From: Boesenbergia rotunda
Taxonomy: Eukaryota; Streptophyta; Magnoliopsida; Zingiberales; Zingiberaceae
NCBI GenBank assembly: GCA_024364735.1
Contig: JAGFNQ010000863.1
Span: 843,183 to 907,182 of the forward strand
DNA length: 64,000 bases
Direction of reading: 5' to 3'
The notes beneath the pieces are model-generated. The model had not been told where the DNA came from and searched no databases. It was given only the letters and a program-made list of their open reading frames with translations. Positions 12,001 to 25,180 of this stretch are shown here, one piece after another. The translations under genes and the position numbers were made by a program. Position 1 is the stretch's first letter. Each line of letters starts with the position of its first letter.

Positions 12001-15000
12001 GGGGAAATCACTTCTGAAGTGCGCCTTTCCCTCTCTCCATTTCTTCATAAGAGATCGAAGGAAAAGGTGAGCCTTGCCCAACTTTTCTCTCACCTTGTTT
12101 CTCTCCCTCATTCTTTCCATCGTAGGAAACACAAGCTTTGGGTTGAGGTCACTCTAACATCACTTATTGGTACCATCACCATAAGACAAACTTATCCCGA
12201 CTATTAGAGGTCAGGTACATGAAACTTATCACTCCAATTTTATGAAGAGATTACACCAGAAAAGATATTGAAATCAAATAAATTTTATTAAACTAACTAA
12301 ATTTCTATGTTCTCCCTTTCATATTTGTCTACGATAATGAATCTCTATTGTCCACTTTGATCATGCCCCTATTAAAGATCACCAATACAATCAATACCAA
12401 TGAAAGTAGATGCTCAAATCACCACCATAAAAATCGCCTTTTGCCACCTCAAATCTACCACCAAAACTGTGCCTATATAACTTAAGAGCAATGTACCTAG
12501 AATGTGAAATCACTTCCACTACAAAACAATGCAACAAAATCTTGGTCTCCATGGTAGAAACAATACACTGAACATCTTGTCCATAATCAAGATCAGGTTT
12601 TCCCAACACAAACACACAAAAAAATTGAGAAGAGTGATATAATGTGATTTGGCTTAAGCCTACCTGTTGAAGAGAATAAAAGATCATACAATATGAGAGA
12701 TTTTGTAAATAAATGCCCTGTTACTGTGTTGATCTTAGCCACTTATCTATTAGTGTGAATCAGAACATCACAACACAACTAAAGATCATAGCAGCCTAGT
12801 CCAACGGCCAAAAATTGGCATGGCATTTGAGTTAAAAATCATGTTAAATAGCTAGTGTACATCTTGTCAAATTACGCAGTTGGACTAAAGGAAGGATTCA
12901 TCTGTTATTTCGAATTTGGAACATTAATCATTTTTCATTTACTCTTTACAATCAGGATAGAATAGAAAGGATCTTCACTCCCAACAGAGCTCCCTGAAAC
13001 TCTCTGTTTGCTTTGTGTTGTCTATTTCAATCTACTCTCCTAGGTTACGTCTCTCATTTCATCAATTGACCTCTTCTCCACACTCTGTCCGCCATTTTTA
13101 CAATGTTTTCCCTCCTTGAGATTGTTTTAGAATTGAGGTAGTCTAGGCTGCATACTATATTGGATTTGGAAAAAAAAAACAAAGAAGTAAAGCCTTCTTA
13201 GAGAGATACCTCAACAAAAAAAACTAAAGAAAAACAAATCAAGGAAGAAATTTCAGTCTAGTATGCTTAAGCTTATTGAAAAATAAGTAGGAACATCATA
13301 CCCACGAACAGGTATTGCCAGGTCTTTTGCAGCAGTAACAACTTTATGGTAACGTTCAAGACTTTCTTCAATGCTGCAATTGATGTTGGACACAGAAAAG
13401 GATTCAGAAGCTGATGCAAAGACAGCAACTTCCTTTGCACCAGATGCAATAGCTGCTTCAAAACCCTGAATACTCAATAGTTTATAACTAGTTCATCCTC
13501 CAATAATTATAATGATATTACATATGCTTAGGCTACACCTAAAATAAGGGGCCTACTTTGAGATTTGGAGTCAAGACCGGAAATTTGACACCAGGTACGA
13601 GTGGAATTGATTGCATGACATCCCTTGCATCCGCTAGCTATTGGCAAATGTGAAGAATTAAAAGGATTGACATATAAACACTGTCAGCAGAACAATGCAA
13701 ACAATTCATTCTACAGACATTTTTTAGGTTTACCATGATAAAGTTGACAATATCATAACTTGAGTCTTGAGAAATCATATACTGTTTAGAATTTAGATAT
13801 TCATCTTTTGTCCTGGGATCAATTTTCATCAAAATTAAAAGTATGAACCATTCAAGAGTGTAATTTTGGATCCTTCATATCTACTATCCTAAGAATATTT
13901 GAATTTGCATATTAAATTTCTTCTCTAAAAAATAAAAGAAAGATGGATAAGAAATTGCCACCCGAATAGTTCGTGTTAGAGTGACTCAACGTGATAAATA
14001 TAAAGTGAGACTAAGGCACCTTTGTTTTATTGAATTTGGAGCGAAGGGAACTGAACTTGACTCCCTGTAGGCTCACTATATTCCTTTCTTGAAATATCAA
14101 TCACATAGTCTATGATTTAAGCTATATTATTTCTTATAGTGAAAGAGATGAGAATTCAATGTAGTGTTAGTATCCTGTACTTTCAAACACTGACAACCAG
14201 AGACCCCAATTCCCATTGTATTCAAATTCTTAATGGATTATTGTAAGTAAAAGCAAATTCAAAAGTCAAGTTTCAGATACATAGGATCAGTTAATGGTGA
14301 GAGAGATTTCTACCTGTGGTACCCATTTTGGAGAGACAAAACTTGTAGCTTCAATAACAGATAGTCCAGAGGAAACCAACTTTTGTATCAATTCAACTTT
14401 TACAGGTGTAGGTATAATGAGTTTTTCATTTTGCAATCCATCTCGGGGACCAACTTCAACTATCTTGACAAATCTTGGCATACCATTGAGGATCTGCAAG
14501 ACATGTTAATTAATCTCTAATTATTTGGTTCACTTAATTGGATAGCAATATCAAATGAATCAGCATAAAAAGGAAATGGTTGGCACATTGCAAACTTAGC
14601 ATACATGACTGAACCGTGACACTGTTTCAACTAATACATAGTTTTTATGGTCTTGACCACAAAGTGTCCCCACATTGGATGTGAGATTATACCTGTTGGG
14701 GCGGAAGCAACAAGATTAAATACGTCACAACAATGACATTAGATGGATTCAAAGCCACACATTAACAAAGACTCTTCTAGATCTATCTCACTTACCACTA
14801 GACTGAGCATCTATTGGTCAACTAACACATAATTATGAGATACACATAGAGATTGTTGTTGGATTTCTATTATAAACTTTGAAAGTAGATGAAAAAGGTG
14901 ATTCAAGACCATGGTCTGCATGATTTACTCGCGTGAGATCTCTGACAATATGTAATTGATATGAACAGTTTTTGATCCTTGATATTAACAGTAGAGTTGA

Positions 15001-18000
15001 GATTTCTCAGTTTCAGACAAATGATACAATGAAAAAAGAAGGAAATACAGTAATTTAGCTTATCATAGTATCCTGGTTTAGATAGCTTACACTGTTCATG
15101 GTCGTCTTCCAATTATGTTGAGAAACGGTAAATAATACAATATAGAAGTCCATTTTACAGTGCAGTTAAGATCGTCCCAACAAATCTTGTCTACTATGAT
15201 CTACTTATCTGAACAATATTCAGCTATAAATGACTACCTGATCAGTTAATCAATCATAAGATATTTCCTCTGGCAAAGCTAACCTTAATTTTAAGAGAAC
15301 TTGAAGAACTGGTGGATAATCATCATACAAAGAAAGTCATTATGTGGCTAATGCAGATAGTTAGCAAAAAGGGAAACTAAACTTCAAATCCTGACATTTA
15401 TGTTATTTCTTCATCCTACAAAATAGCTCCTATATTTTTTCATTAGTGAGAAATTATTAGAATGATCCATGATTTGAACTTTGAAATCTCATACCATGCT
15501 GAGCGACACAGTCTACACATATTGTTTCAGTAAATAAACCTGATACTAATTCTCTTCTATGTTGTTTGGTTGTTTGTGCCCCAAGTATAAATGGGCAATA
15601 GTTGTGTTGTGCCCGCCAATAGGCGTGTCAGGTTGAACATGGTTGACTTTCTTTGGGTCATGCTCATGCCAACCCAGGTCCATGGGCAACGGGTCATGCT
15701 CTGCCAGCATGGGGCTAGGGGCAATAGGTTGTGCTCTGCCTAGGACCCATTGAATCGTATTAACTCTAGCATTTAAATTTTTAATTAATATTTTTATGAT
15801 AGATATACTTATTAAAAAAAAGTGGAAATGGATTAACTTATTTCAACATGCTTGAACAAATGTTCAGTATAATACGACAAAATTTAATTTAATAAACTAT
15901 CTAATTTCTATAACCTTATTTTTACAAGTTAATAGACTAAAGAAATTATTAAGAAATAAAAACCACTAAGTTTGATTTGGCATGCTTCCATGTATGTGTT
16001 TCAAATGTCAGCACACTACAATGTCAAACCCATACCATTACAACTGAGGATTCAAACTCCTACATGGACTTTAAATATTGTGCACACAAGTACGTCTCTT
16101 CTTATTCATTTTCTTCATCTCCTTTCTCTATCCACCTCTAATTCGCCACCGACACCATGCATTAACACTTCAGCATGTGTATCAGTTAAAAACTAAAACT
16201 CAGGAACAAGCTAAGATTCAAATCTTCATTCTGCCACATACCTCCTATTATGATAGGTATGAATTTAAAAAATTATTTATGCTATCCTCCTGTGTCAACC
16301 TGCCAGTTCATGCAAACTGGGAGATCCCATTGCTTTAGTGCAATTTGCAAAAAATTCATGTCATTAGTAAGGTCAACCAGATAATCAAGTAATATGCTGC
16401 CTGGTCACTATGTTATCCATGTTCTCAGGCTTGGTTAGCATGAAAGCATTCATTTTATCATTATCCAAACAATTTAGAAATCTCAATAATCTTTTGAAAC
16501 TGTCCATTCATGCAAAGTCAATGTTCTTAACACTTTACCTTGAGGACAGTGTTTCATGTTAGAACACGCAAAATAATAATAATAATAATAATAATAAATG
16601 AAAATAGAACACCAAAATTTTTAGAGCATAATTTTCAGTAGATGTTCATCAAGAGGCCTGAAGGGAGTAACTCTACTTAGTGGGCTATACACATATACAA
16701 ATAGCTCAGAATTTACATAATGGCTAAAGTTAAGTTTGCATTTTAGTTAATATTTCAAAGGATATACACATACAGCCATACAGAAGGTCATATTGCCATA
16801 CAGAAGGTCATATTCACCATGATACAAAAATGATAATGATCATATATTGATAATTTGGACAATGATATTTATTTATGTAGAACAAAAACTGACTCCCATA
16901 TACGAAGGTACCATGTATAATGTGCATCATGTTTGATATTGACATTTTAAAAACGGAAATTTCTGATACTGATACCAACAAGCCCATTTACAAGAAAGAA
17001 ACCATCCAGAGTATTTGAATGAAAAAAAGGAGGTTCAATTTGAGCACAACCTTGCCCGTCTTTCCTTTTAGTTCCATTTCACTGGAATAGGATATATTCT
17101 GATAATTTTGCAGACGCTGTGAATCACACAAAATGTTCAAAATCATCGGATTCCTATTAGTGTGTAATATTTTCCCACTGAGGAGATTTCCATGTAAAAT
17201 ATCCCTTTGTTGTCTTCTCCAACTATATTCTTCACTAGGAAAAAAAACACAGTTGGTTAGTGGTTACGGCAACATATCCTGGAAATGGTATTTTGAGAGG
17301 AGAAAATGATAGTGAAAAATATTACCAACTGTGGTAGAGGTGCGTGCAACTCAGACTATAGCAAACAATATTTTATACATGTTATTCTATTGTACCCAAC
17401 ATTCTAGTATCACAATATATGATCAGCGTCGAAGTTAAATTACTTATATTAATCTAGTTGAGAGAAGAAAAAATTGTAATTTTATCATTTGCTGAAGGAT
17501 ATTGTAAGTTTAAAACCCATTCATGTAATGTTATCGTATTATTTAAAATAATATGTATGAGACTGTCTTGTATTACTATAATTGCTAACAATACCACTAA
17601 CTAATTAATAAAAAACATAACTTATTAGTTATAAAATCCCTTTAAGCTAACTAGACTTACATATTATTGAATTTATCTTCTTTCATTAAATATAAAGTCC
17701 CTAAAAGTTCAAAAGACACACAACGGAGATGACAAAAACAACATGATATCAGTATACTGGTTGAGGAGCATGATGATGTGATGCTATGGACTCATTTTCA
17801 AAAGGCCTGTCGATGATGACAACAAGCTTCAAGAGAGATCTTCAAGCGACTATATTGTACTATCCCAAATATATGTGGTGTCATGAAAAGAATAGGAAAA
17901 GATTTAGTACTACTAGACCAAAAGATAAAGATAACTGATAGCAAATATATCTCGAGAGAAAACACAATCCTTAGAGAATGCAACAGCGACACAAAAATAT

Positions 18001-18231
18001 TATTAAACATTAACTGGACGAAGAACATTTGTGTTGCTGGATGGTTGATCATAAATTTTGAGTAAAAGATGAAGCTTACTTGCTGGTGTTAGACCGAATG
18101 CACCCTCTAGTCTCAGTTAGGTAAGTACCCATATCCATTTTAGCAACCTTTGAAGTGTTCCTTTGAAGCCTACCTAAGTCACTCGATCTTGGAATGTTGT
18201 CAAGACTCAGGGGGTCTTGTAAGGTTGGCAT
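9017..18231 (-). CDS. HMGCL: 3-Hydroxy-3-methylglutaryl-CoA lyase, 8 exons
   Basis: This enzyme cleaves HMG-CoA to acetyl-CoA and acetoacetate, the last step of leucine breakdown, and is normally mitochondrial. The minus-strand coding exons join in frame to about 420 aa: 18231-18080, 17234-17051, 14493-14314, 13637-13557, 13465-13302, 10017-9881, 9475-9360, 9265-9017. Family hallmarks are FVKIVEVGPRDGLQNEK (TIM-barrel start with the catalytic R-D), EATSFVSPKWVPQ, VPVLTPNLK-type PVLTPNLK, the YVSCVVGCPVEG region, EISLGDTIGVGTPG, KLAVHFHDTYGQ (metal-binding H-x-H) and GLGGCPYAKGASGNVATEDV with the active-site Cys loop. The N-terminal ~110 residues carry the plant extension (LQDPLSLDNIPRSSDLGRL; EEYSWRRQ). 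All junctions are GT-AG and phase-consistent. The 17050 donor (GTTGTG) is weak. Introns of 3.3 and 2.6 kb contain repeats. The start at 18231 was chosen as the first family-like Met; an upstream in-frame Met at 18327 is less likely. Confidence 0.93.
16571..16598. repeat. (AAT)n microsatellite in HMG-CoA lyase intron
   Basis: About nine ATA/AAT trinucleotide units in a row, inside the intron between exons 2 and 3. Confidence 0.85.
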
Positions 18232-18528
18232 CTTTGAACTGGATGTCAAATTAGAAATTGGAGAAAAGGCTATGCAGAAGAAAGTAGTCCACCTTCCACG
18301 CTTGGAGAAAATGTTCGAAGACAGCATTATATCAAGAGGATTGCATGGGAGTTTGAAGCATTCGAGAAGAAACTAACACAATATTTCAAGTGCCTGATTA
18401 CTGGAAAATTTTGCAGCGGAGATCTATAAAATCATCAGAAACACTTTATAACAATATTGCCAAATTAAAACAAATTATACAAAGTGCATTTGTACTTGAC
18501 AGAGAGCAAAATATAGGGTATACACGTT

Positions 18529-18762
18529 AACAAAATGAAGAAGAAAAAACGGTTCTACTGAGACCATTTTCTAGTAAATTCCTTCATTTATTTTAACTCA
18601 ACATAATTATTCCTAGTATGATAATGACAAACCTTCATTTATTTTAACAAAATGAAGAAGAAAAAATGGTTCTACTGAGACCATTTTCTAGTAAATTCCT
18701 TCATTTATTTTAACTCAACATAATTATTCCTAGTATGATAATGACAAACCTTCATTGGCACT
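18529..18762. repeat. Two-copy tandem duplication, period 117 bp
   Basis: AACAAAATGAAGAAGAAAAA begins at 18529 and again 117 bp later. The two units are almost identical and both end in ATGATAATGACAAACCTTCATT. The duplication lies just upstream of the HMG-CoA lyase start codon, possibly in its 5' leader intron. It is recent, judging by the near identity. Confidence 0.85.
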
Positions 18763-19379
18763 GACTATAGTACCAGTCCATGATATGATTAGAAGATATC
18801 ATTAAAGCATGTTTAAACGTGTCTCTAGGAAGATCATTATATCCATTAACAAGAAAGAAGGGTCATTCAAATTCCACTAAGGTAAGAAGAAAACAACACA
18901 AGAGTTAGGAATATGACAGAGATGGAATTTGCAGACACCAGTGCCAATTCTGTAAATCGCACAAGAAAACATGAGCCAATTCAGCTGCCCTTGTGTTAAC
19001 TAATTTACTTCCTTCTCTAGAAAACACTACGCCAATGTAAGAAGTTGGTGAACACAACTTGGATGAGGCCTATATACGTTGACCGATGACTCAGGAGTCA
19101 CTCTCTTATCCAGGGTCGCCGTATTAATCCCACTTTCCCTACTGAGAGCCTCCAATTGTACAAAATACAAACTGGGACGTCTTCACTTTCCGCTTGATTA
19201 TTTGTTTGGAGTTCAACTTTATCTCTCGACACAAAAGAGCCCGAATTAATGTTAAGCGTCCCTAATTACAAGATGGGATACTTACACGAGTAGGAAAATC
19301 CTTTCCTTGGTGTCGAAAGCTCCAAAATCCTTCCCCAAATTGCTGGCCAAAAGAAGAGAAACACTACCCTCGCGGCATC

Positions 19380-19740
19380 CCTTGATCCAATGCCCAAACT
19401 AGAAAGTCACCAGCCTAGAGACGTGAGGAGAGGATGGCTGGCCCCTACGATCCGTCGATCAAAAAAACCCCTTCTCTCTGTCACGTATGATCCACGTCTA
19501 CACGAACTCGTCGATCACTACTGGCCGGCTGCGATTGCCGCGGAGAGGGGCGCGGCTGCGGAGGCTGCAAGCGGAGACCGGGCGACGGCTGGACGCGGGT
19601 TACGCGCGGACGGAGACTGATGGAGTCGGGAAACGAAGACGTTCGCCGGAGCGGCGATCGGGCAGCGTCGCTCGCTAGCGAGAGAGAGAGACGACGACGA
19701 CGGTAACGTCGGCACGGGGGAGGAGAGACAGGATTTTTAA
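19380..19740 (-). promoter_or_regulatory. GC-rich island, candidate first (leader) exon of HMG-CoA lyase
   Basis: The surrounding DNA is AT-rich, but this stretch is GC-rich and reads on the minus strand as CTGTCTCTCCTCCCCCG followed by CGTCGTCGTCGTCTCTC, typical of a plant transcription start and leader. A 65-codon open frame (19715-19518) is Ser/Ala/Arg-rich, resembling an organelle transit peptide, but it ends in a stop and no splice to the exon at 18231 can be proved. A 5' UTR exon is the safer reading. Confidence 0.4.
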
Positions 19741-20450
19741 TAGATAACCCAAAACCTTACCAAGCCTGCCCTGAGCAAAACTTATAGTAAAATCGAGTAT
19801 TAATTTTCTGATATTATTAAATAATTTAAAGTGATTAAATAACTAAAAAAATCATATAATAATTTTAGTTTAATTATGATTTAAAAGTCATCTCGTGACT
19901 AAAATTGTTTTAAATTTAGATCTGTATTTTTAAAGTCACAAAATGATTAAAAATAATCATGTATAATTTTAAATAAAAATTTCGATATCTACTAATTTTT
20001 AACACAATTTATCAATTTTGGCTAGACAAAATGATGAAAACCAATTTCAAAAAATTAAAAATTAATATTATTTTAACTCAATCAAAAATGAAGATTTTAT
20101 CAAAATTAATTGTTCTTTTTATATAAATTAATAAAGAGCATTATTAGAATATCGAAAAAGCATATTAACGAATTTCTACACATAAAATCCACATCTATTA
20201 AATCAGCTCATAAGTAAACCAACAGTTAGATTATTTTATTGGACTAATTTATTATGAGAAATCTATGTGTTACCACTTTAACATGTAAGGAGAAACAAAA
20301 TCCAACAAAGAATACTAATGGAAAGCCTTAACACCATAAACAAAACATGCACATAACATGATTTTCCACAACACAATTAATTAATCCATCGAGTTCAACA
20401 ACACAATCACTAATCTCAACAAGAACAGAGTTTGATATTTATTTTATTAA
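19741..20450. other. AT-rich intergenic region
   Basis: AT-rich spacer between the lyase leader and the 3' end of the IspE-like gene. No gene or clear element is seen. Confidence 0.5.
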
Positions 20451-20619
20451 TTACATGTATAAATGTTGGTTAGTGCCACCCCAAGTAGCCTTAGTAGAGG
20501 ATGTATTGAGCAACTGGTGATTCACATCTTCATACCATTCATTCTCTTCTCGTGTTATGAAACAAGCCTCTATTTGATAAAAATAAAAAAAAATAAAAAA
20601 GGTGGTAAAATTACATCTT

Positions 20620-20699
<80 letters not shown>

Positions 20700-22665
20700 C
20701 TGTATTTTATAATGATTGATGATAATTTTTACCTGAGAGAAATGCATCCTTGCATTCATCTGATGAATGTGCCAATGAGCCGATCCCTACAATGGTGCCT
20801 CCACTGTTTGTAATAGAAAGCATGCTTAATTGCATTGCATTAGTGACTAACAATGATCTCGATAAAATGTCATCAAAGATGTCGAATGGTTATTCATGGC
20901 GTCATTATCAAATATATTTATCTTAAATTTTGTTATTGTTATTGTTGTTGTGATTGTTCTTACCTTTCTTTAACGAAAGCAATGAGGCGTCGTTCGGGGT
21001 TGGCTTCGTGCATAAACTTCCTCAACATTTTAAGTGAGGAAAGTACTTCGAAACCAAGAGTCTCTACAAAATTGAGAACCAAGGATGTTTTGATAAAATC
21101 ATATACATACTCCTCAACATTTTGGCTCAAACTACGTACTCTAACATTGGCCAAAATTGATCATAACAAACATACCCTAACTTGATCAAAATTATTCTAA
21201 TTTCGGTGAAAACTATTACAATGTGAAGCAATTTTGATCAAAATTAAAACCGCAAAGGGTGCTTAATAAGGTTCAATAAGATTTAGGATTTCGTAGGGCG
21301 TTTGGGATCAACGTATAATACATAATAAGGTTATCAATTAAACATGAAGAAACACTTACCTAAATCATTAATAAGAGCGTCTTGTTGTTGTCCATATCCA
21401 ACAACATTCTTAATCAACCTCCACCACGGGTCAAATGAAGTGTTCTTCTTCATCCGAAGCCTCTGCACAGGAACACCCAACTCCAAGAGAAACAATCAGG
21501 TTCATGAGTGATTCAATCTCATCAAGCGTAAACACAAGTTTTAGCACGTAGAACAAGACTCACATTGTAAACATCCACAACTGAGCACCCTTCTTTAGGC
21601 TTGATCACCAGCACAGGGGACTGGAATGGCACCGGGGATGTGATGGCCTCGACAACCTTCACGCGACATCGCGAATCCGTTAACTTTTCGGTCGTATTCG
21701 ATCCGACCATTTTAACGAAATGGTTAGACTGACTAAACCAAATTACCTCTCCTTCGCCATTGCAATAGGCCGTTCCATGAGAGAAATAGAAAGGCACTTG
21801 AGGACCAACATCACTAGACCAATGCTTGAGCCTCTGTTCACTGACTGGATCCCAACTCAGCTGATTGGCAGCCCAAAGGGCAGTTGCAGCATTGCTACTG
21901 CTCGCATCTCCCACACCTCTCACTTTTCTCCTGATGCATACCGAAAAGCAGGTTTTCGACCGAGTCTTTCTTCTGTAGAGGTCCAGTGCTTTGCTGATCT
22001 GAGACTGAATTGCCAACAAAACAAGCTCCAAAGTAATAATTCTATGAATGAATGAATGAATGAATGAATGAAGAGATTCTTCACATATATACCAAATTGG
22101 CCTCGTCGATCGGGACACCGGAAACATTGAACACCTCATCTTCAGTTCTGTCCGGCAGCACAGAGAATTCAATTGTGTCCCCCAAGCTCACTGCCTGCGT
22201 GAAGTTCAAAGAGAGCTGTCGAATGAATCCAAAACAAGATCAAGTGCAGTTGTATCCACAAGGGCTTACATGGAACAGAGACGTCGAGACCGAGTCGGCC
22301 TGCCGTTTCCCGGCTGTCCCCGTCAGCTCTATCTGCAGCCGGAATTAAGAGTCACCGTCAGGAAGAAGACAAAGTAAAGCCAGTGGTTTCACAGACCTTG
22401 CAGGGGGAGAAGAGGGTGAGGCTCAAAGCTCTGTCAGCATTTCCTCCATACTCTTGGCTGAAGTCTCCTATCTTTATGCCGCACAGTATCTGAATTAACA
22501 GAAGCATGAGGATTGCAAATATATATGTGATTGAAACTCAGAAACAGAGAGAGAAGTGACTTGTGGTGGCTTTGAGGACTTGTTGAAGAGGGCGTGTGAT
22601 TTCTTGGCATCGCGGCTTGAGCTTGAAGGGAAGAGGAGGAAGGAGGTGGAGGAATTGGCTATCAT
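20451..22665 (-). CDS. IspE-like protein (CDP-ME kinase homologue) with degraded catalytic motifs
   Basis: This is a homologue of plastid 4-diphosphocytidyl-2-C-methyl-D-erythritol kinase (MEP pathway, GHMP kinase fold). Ten minus-strand exons join in frame to about 366 aa: 22665-22561, 22489-22397, 22332-22270, 22194-22093, 21998-21747, 21656-21564, 21462-21360, 21063-20964, 20803-20733, 20569-20451. Residues 1-35 are a Ser-rich transit-peptide-like leader. Recognisable family blocks are LTLFSPCK, VSLGDTIEFSV, NVSGVPIDEANLI, SSNAATALWAANQLS, VPFYFSHGTAYCNGEGE, VLVIKPKEGCS, INDLETLGFEVLSSLK, GGTIVGIGS and ACFITREENEWY. Three functional sites are lost. The ATP-binding P-x-GAGLGGGSS loop is replaced by VRGVGDASSS. 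The catalytic Asp of the SDIPFFFSHG block is Gln (PQVPFYFSHG). The SGSGST loop is KESGGT. The segment after the conserved Lys is also rewritten. Every junction is GT-AG and there is no stop, so this is either a non-catalytic paralogue or a gene that lost function without losing frame. Confidence 0.85.
20622..20698. repeat. (TA)n microsatellite, ~77 bp
   Basis: Pure TA dinucleotide run in the last intron of the IspE-like gene. Confidence 0.95.
22045..22072. repeat. (ATGA)n microsatellite
   Basis: About seven tandem AATG tetranucleotides in intron 4 of the IspE-like gene. Confidence 0.9.
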
Positions 22666-23614
22666 GTTTACTTACCTTGTTTCTCGCTTTCTTTCTTTGG
22701 ATCTTTGTTTCTTGTGTTGGGAAGAAGATGAGTCAAATATAGACCGGTTTTTAAATAAAATTAAATTAATTAATAAATCATTATTGGCAATGGAGGTTTG
22801 GATCCGCCACCTTTTATGCTGTAACACCCTCCTACAATACAAAATTACAAAAAAATAAAAAAAATAGCGTAGCTTGATGTGAAAATAGAAAGGCTAAAAT
22901 GAACGTATAATTTGGTTCTTTCTTCTAAGGGGGCCTTTAGGCAATTTAGCGTGCGAGGAAAAAGTCAAGTCATGGTTGATGTGTTAACTAATGTTTATAT
23001 TGTTCATCTAGAAAAAGAAAACTTACAAAGTCAACGTTGTTGATTTTTTTTTTACATCGTTTGACGTCAATTTGAACTAGATTCGTTATATTGATGTCTT
23101 TTGTTAAATAATTTAAGTAGATTAGATTAAGATTGTATCAATTTAAGTTTGCAGTGGCTTAGAAAATTCTGAATCAACTTAAATCAAAATTAATATATTT
23201 TATAAGTCTCCTTAATGTATCCATAACTTCATATATGAATTTGGCAGCTAAATTGAGAAATATGAATTTTTGAATAAGTTGAAAAGAAGTGAATACGAAA
23301 AGAAAAAATTTGAATGGAAAACAGAACAAGGGAAATGTTATACATGTTTTTTGAAATTATGAAAGACGGGTACGAGTGATATTAAAATTTTCCCACGCAG
23401 TTCAATGAAATATGGAAGATAAAATGCTTCCGATCAGAGGTAAGTGGAGTTTTTCTTATTTAAAAGCGTCCAAATGTATGGAAAAATAAGATATATTAAA
23501 CTCATAAGAGACTACAAGCGGTTCAATAGAGTCATCAATTAGATTGGATTTATCGAAGTGACTTATCCTGTCTAATAAGTTAAATAAATTAGGTTGAGAT
23601 TTTATATACTTATA
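22666..23614. other. Upstream region of the IspE-like gene
   Basis: AT-rich DNA up to the Ty3/gypsy relic. It presumably holds the promoter and 5' leader of the minus-strand gene. No other feature is supported. Confidence 0.4.
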
Positions 23615-24186
23615 TGATCATGTCGCGAAGTAAGATGGAAGTTTTAAAGGTCAAATGGTCTCTCGAGTGCCGTGAGCTCTGCCGACCTAACGCCGACCTA
23701 CGATAAGATGACTGTTAGCAAACCCGCCGGGGATTTTCCCCGGTTAGGCCCTCCGACGGTCAAGTCAGTATCCGCAGGCAGTATAAGAGAGCAAAGGAAA
23801 TGCAGGGGAATAAAGTGGAGTGCTATTGCACATACCTACGGAATGAGAAAGGGAGGAGCTTATATAGCCGGGGGAGCTGGCAACCCCTGTCCGTGTCGAC
23901 TAGACAGGGGTATGGTACTCGTCAGCTCGTAGGAGAGCACCTAGAGGTACCGCGGCATAGCGCGAGGTGCTTGGAGGGTACAATCGTACAGAGTCGGCGG
24001 GATAATCGTGAAATGTGTCATAAATGGATAAGACATGTATTACCTCGACATCATGGTCGTACCCCGGATGCCCGGGTGTAGGGCGGCGTAGGGGAGAACT
24101 GGTCCGGAGACTGAGTTAGCAGAGCTCACGACACTCGGGAGACAATCTGGCCCTTGGGACTTCCACCTCGCTTTACGACAGGATCA
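23615..24186 (+). mobile_element. Degenerate Ty3/gypsy LTR, relative of the 48-61 kb element
   Basis: The relic starts TGATCATGTCGCGAAG, matching the family LTR start TGATCCTGTCGCCGAG. It carries the shared internal block GGCCCTCCGACGGTCAAGTC near 23743 and ends ...GGATCA. The next bases, AATTTGACGCTAGAAG, match the primer-binding-site region of the complete element. A TATATAGC box lies near 23861. The element is in the plus orientation, is shorter than the 1.0-1.1 kb LTRs of the complete copy and is clearly older. Confidence 0.7.
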
Positions 24187-25180
24187 AATTTGACGCTAGA
24201 AGAAGGGATATTTAGCCTGATCGAAAATGTATGATGGAAGTGCCCAATCGGGTCATGATGACCGTTACACCCGAAGAATATGAGCTCTTACGGGCCACTC
24301 GGACCCAGAGAGCCTCACAGCAGCTATCGCAGGCTGGCAGCCTGGCAGCTTGATTCCCTGGGCCGTCGGCCCATGCCCCCTCGGGAGGATGAAGACGAGC
24401 TGCCCCACCCGAGGGAGGCTTGGTCCCCTTCCCCGCCGCTCCCGGTCGCGGTCAGGAAGACAAGGCCGAGCCCGTGTCCGTAGAGGCATCCGCCTCTAGT
24501 CATACGCATGGACCTCGACCTGAAGAAAGAAAGGCCCGGGCCTTTGCGTCACCGTCGGCCCTAACGTGCAGCCCCTTCTCTTCGAGGATCCTGGAGGAGC
24601 CGGTCCCCAAGCATCTCTGGTTCTTGACCATGCCCGAGTATGCTGGATCGCCTGGAGCCACCGACCCGGAGGAACATCTCATGAAATGTGAGAGTACAAC
24701 CCTGCTTCACCAGTACCCCGAGGGCGTGAAGTGCAGAGCGTTCCTGACTACGCTCTCGGGACCCGCTCAGCGGTGGTTTGGACAACTCCCCAGCGGGTCT
24801 ATAGCCGACTTCGGAGAGCTCATAAGGACATTCCTCTAGCACTTCGCCAGTGCCCGAAGGCGCCATAAGACAAGTATCAACTTGTTTGCTCTCAAGCAGG
24901 GACCTAAGAAGTCACTCCGGGCCTACATAAAGCAATTTAACGGGGTGGCACTAGACGTGCCAACCGCATCGCCCGAGGTATTAATCGATGTATTCTCCCA
25001 AGGATTGTAGGAGAGAGAAATTTTCCGCTCGCTTATCAGAAAGCCACCCAAGGACTTCGACAACCTGTTAGGAAAGGTTGTCAAGTACATCAACGTGGAA
25101 GAGGCGCAGGCCACTCGGAAGAAGGAGCCGACCGACACGCCTCTCCCGAGTCCCGCGCAGTCTAGCCGACCGTGAGGCGG
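24187..25180 (+). pseudogene. Ty3/gypsy gag relic
   Basis: Translation gives capsid-like blocks colinear with the gag at 58941-60218: MPEYAGSPGATDPEEHLMK, EGVKCRAFLTTLSGPAQRWF, SINLFALKQGPKKSLRAYI and SLIRKPPKDFDNLLGK. At least two in-frame stops interrupt it (about 24837 and 25008). The N-terminus (PEEYELL-like) starts near 24270. No protease, reverse transcriptase or integrase follows, so the element was cut down after gag. Confidence 0.8.

Noticed and set aside
15570..15770. GGGCAATAG/GGGTCATGCTC-rich segment in a lyase intron
   Set aside because: It looks repeat-derived, but neither termini nor a family could be supported.
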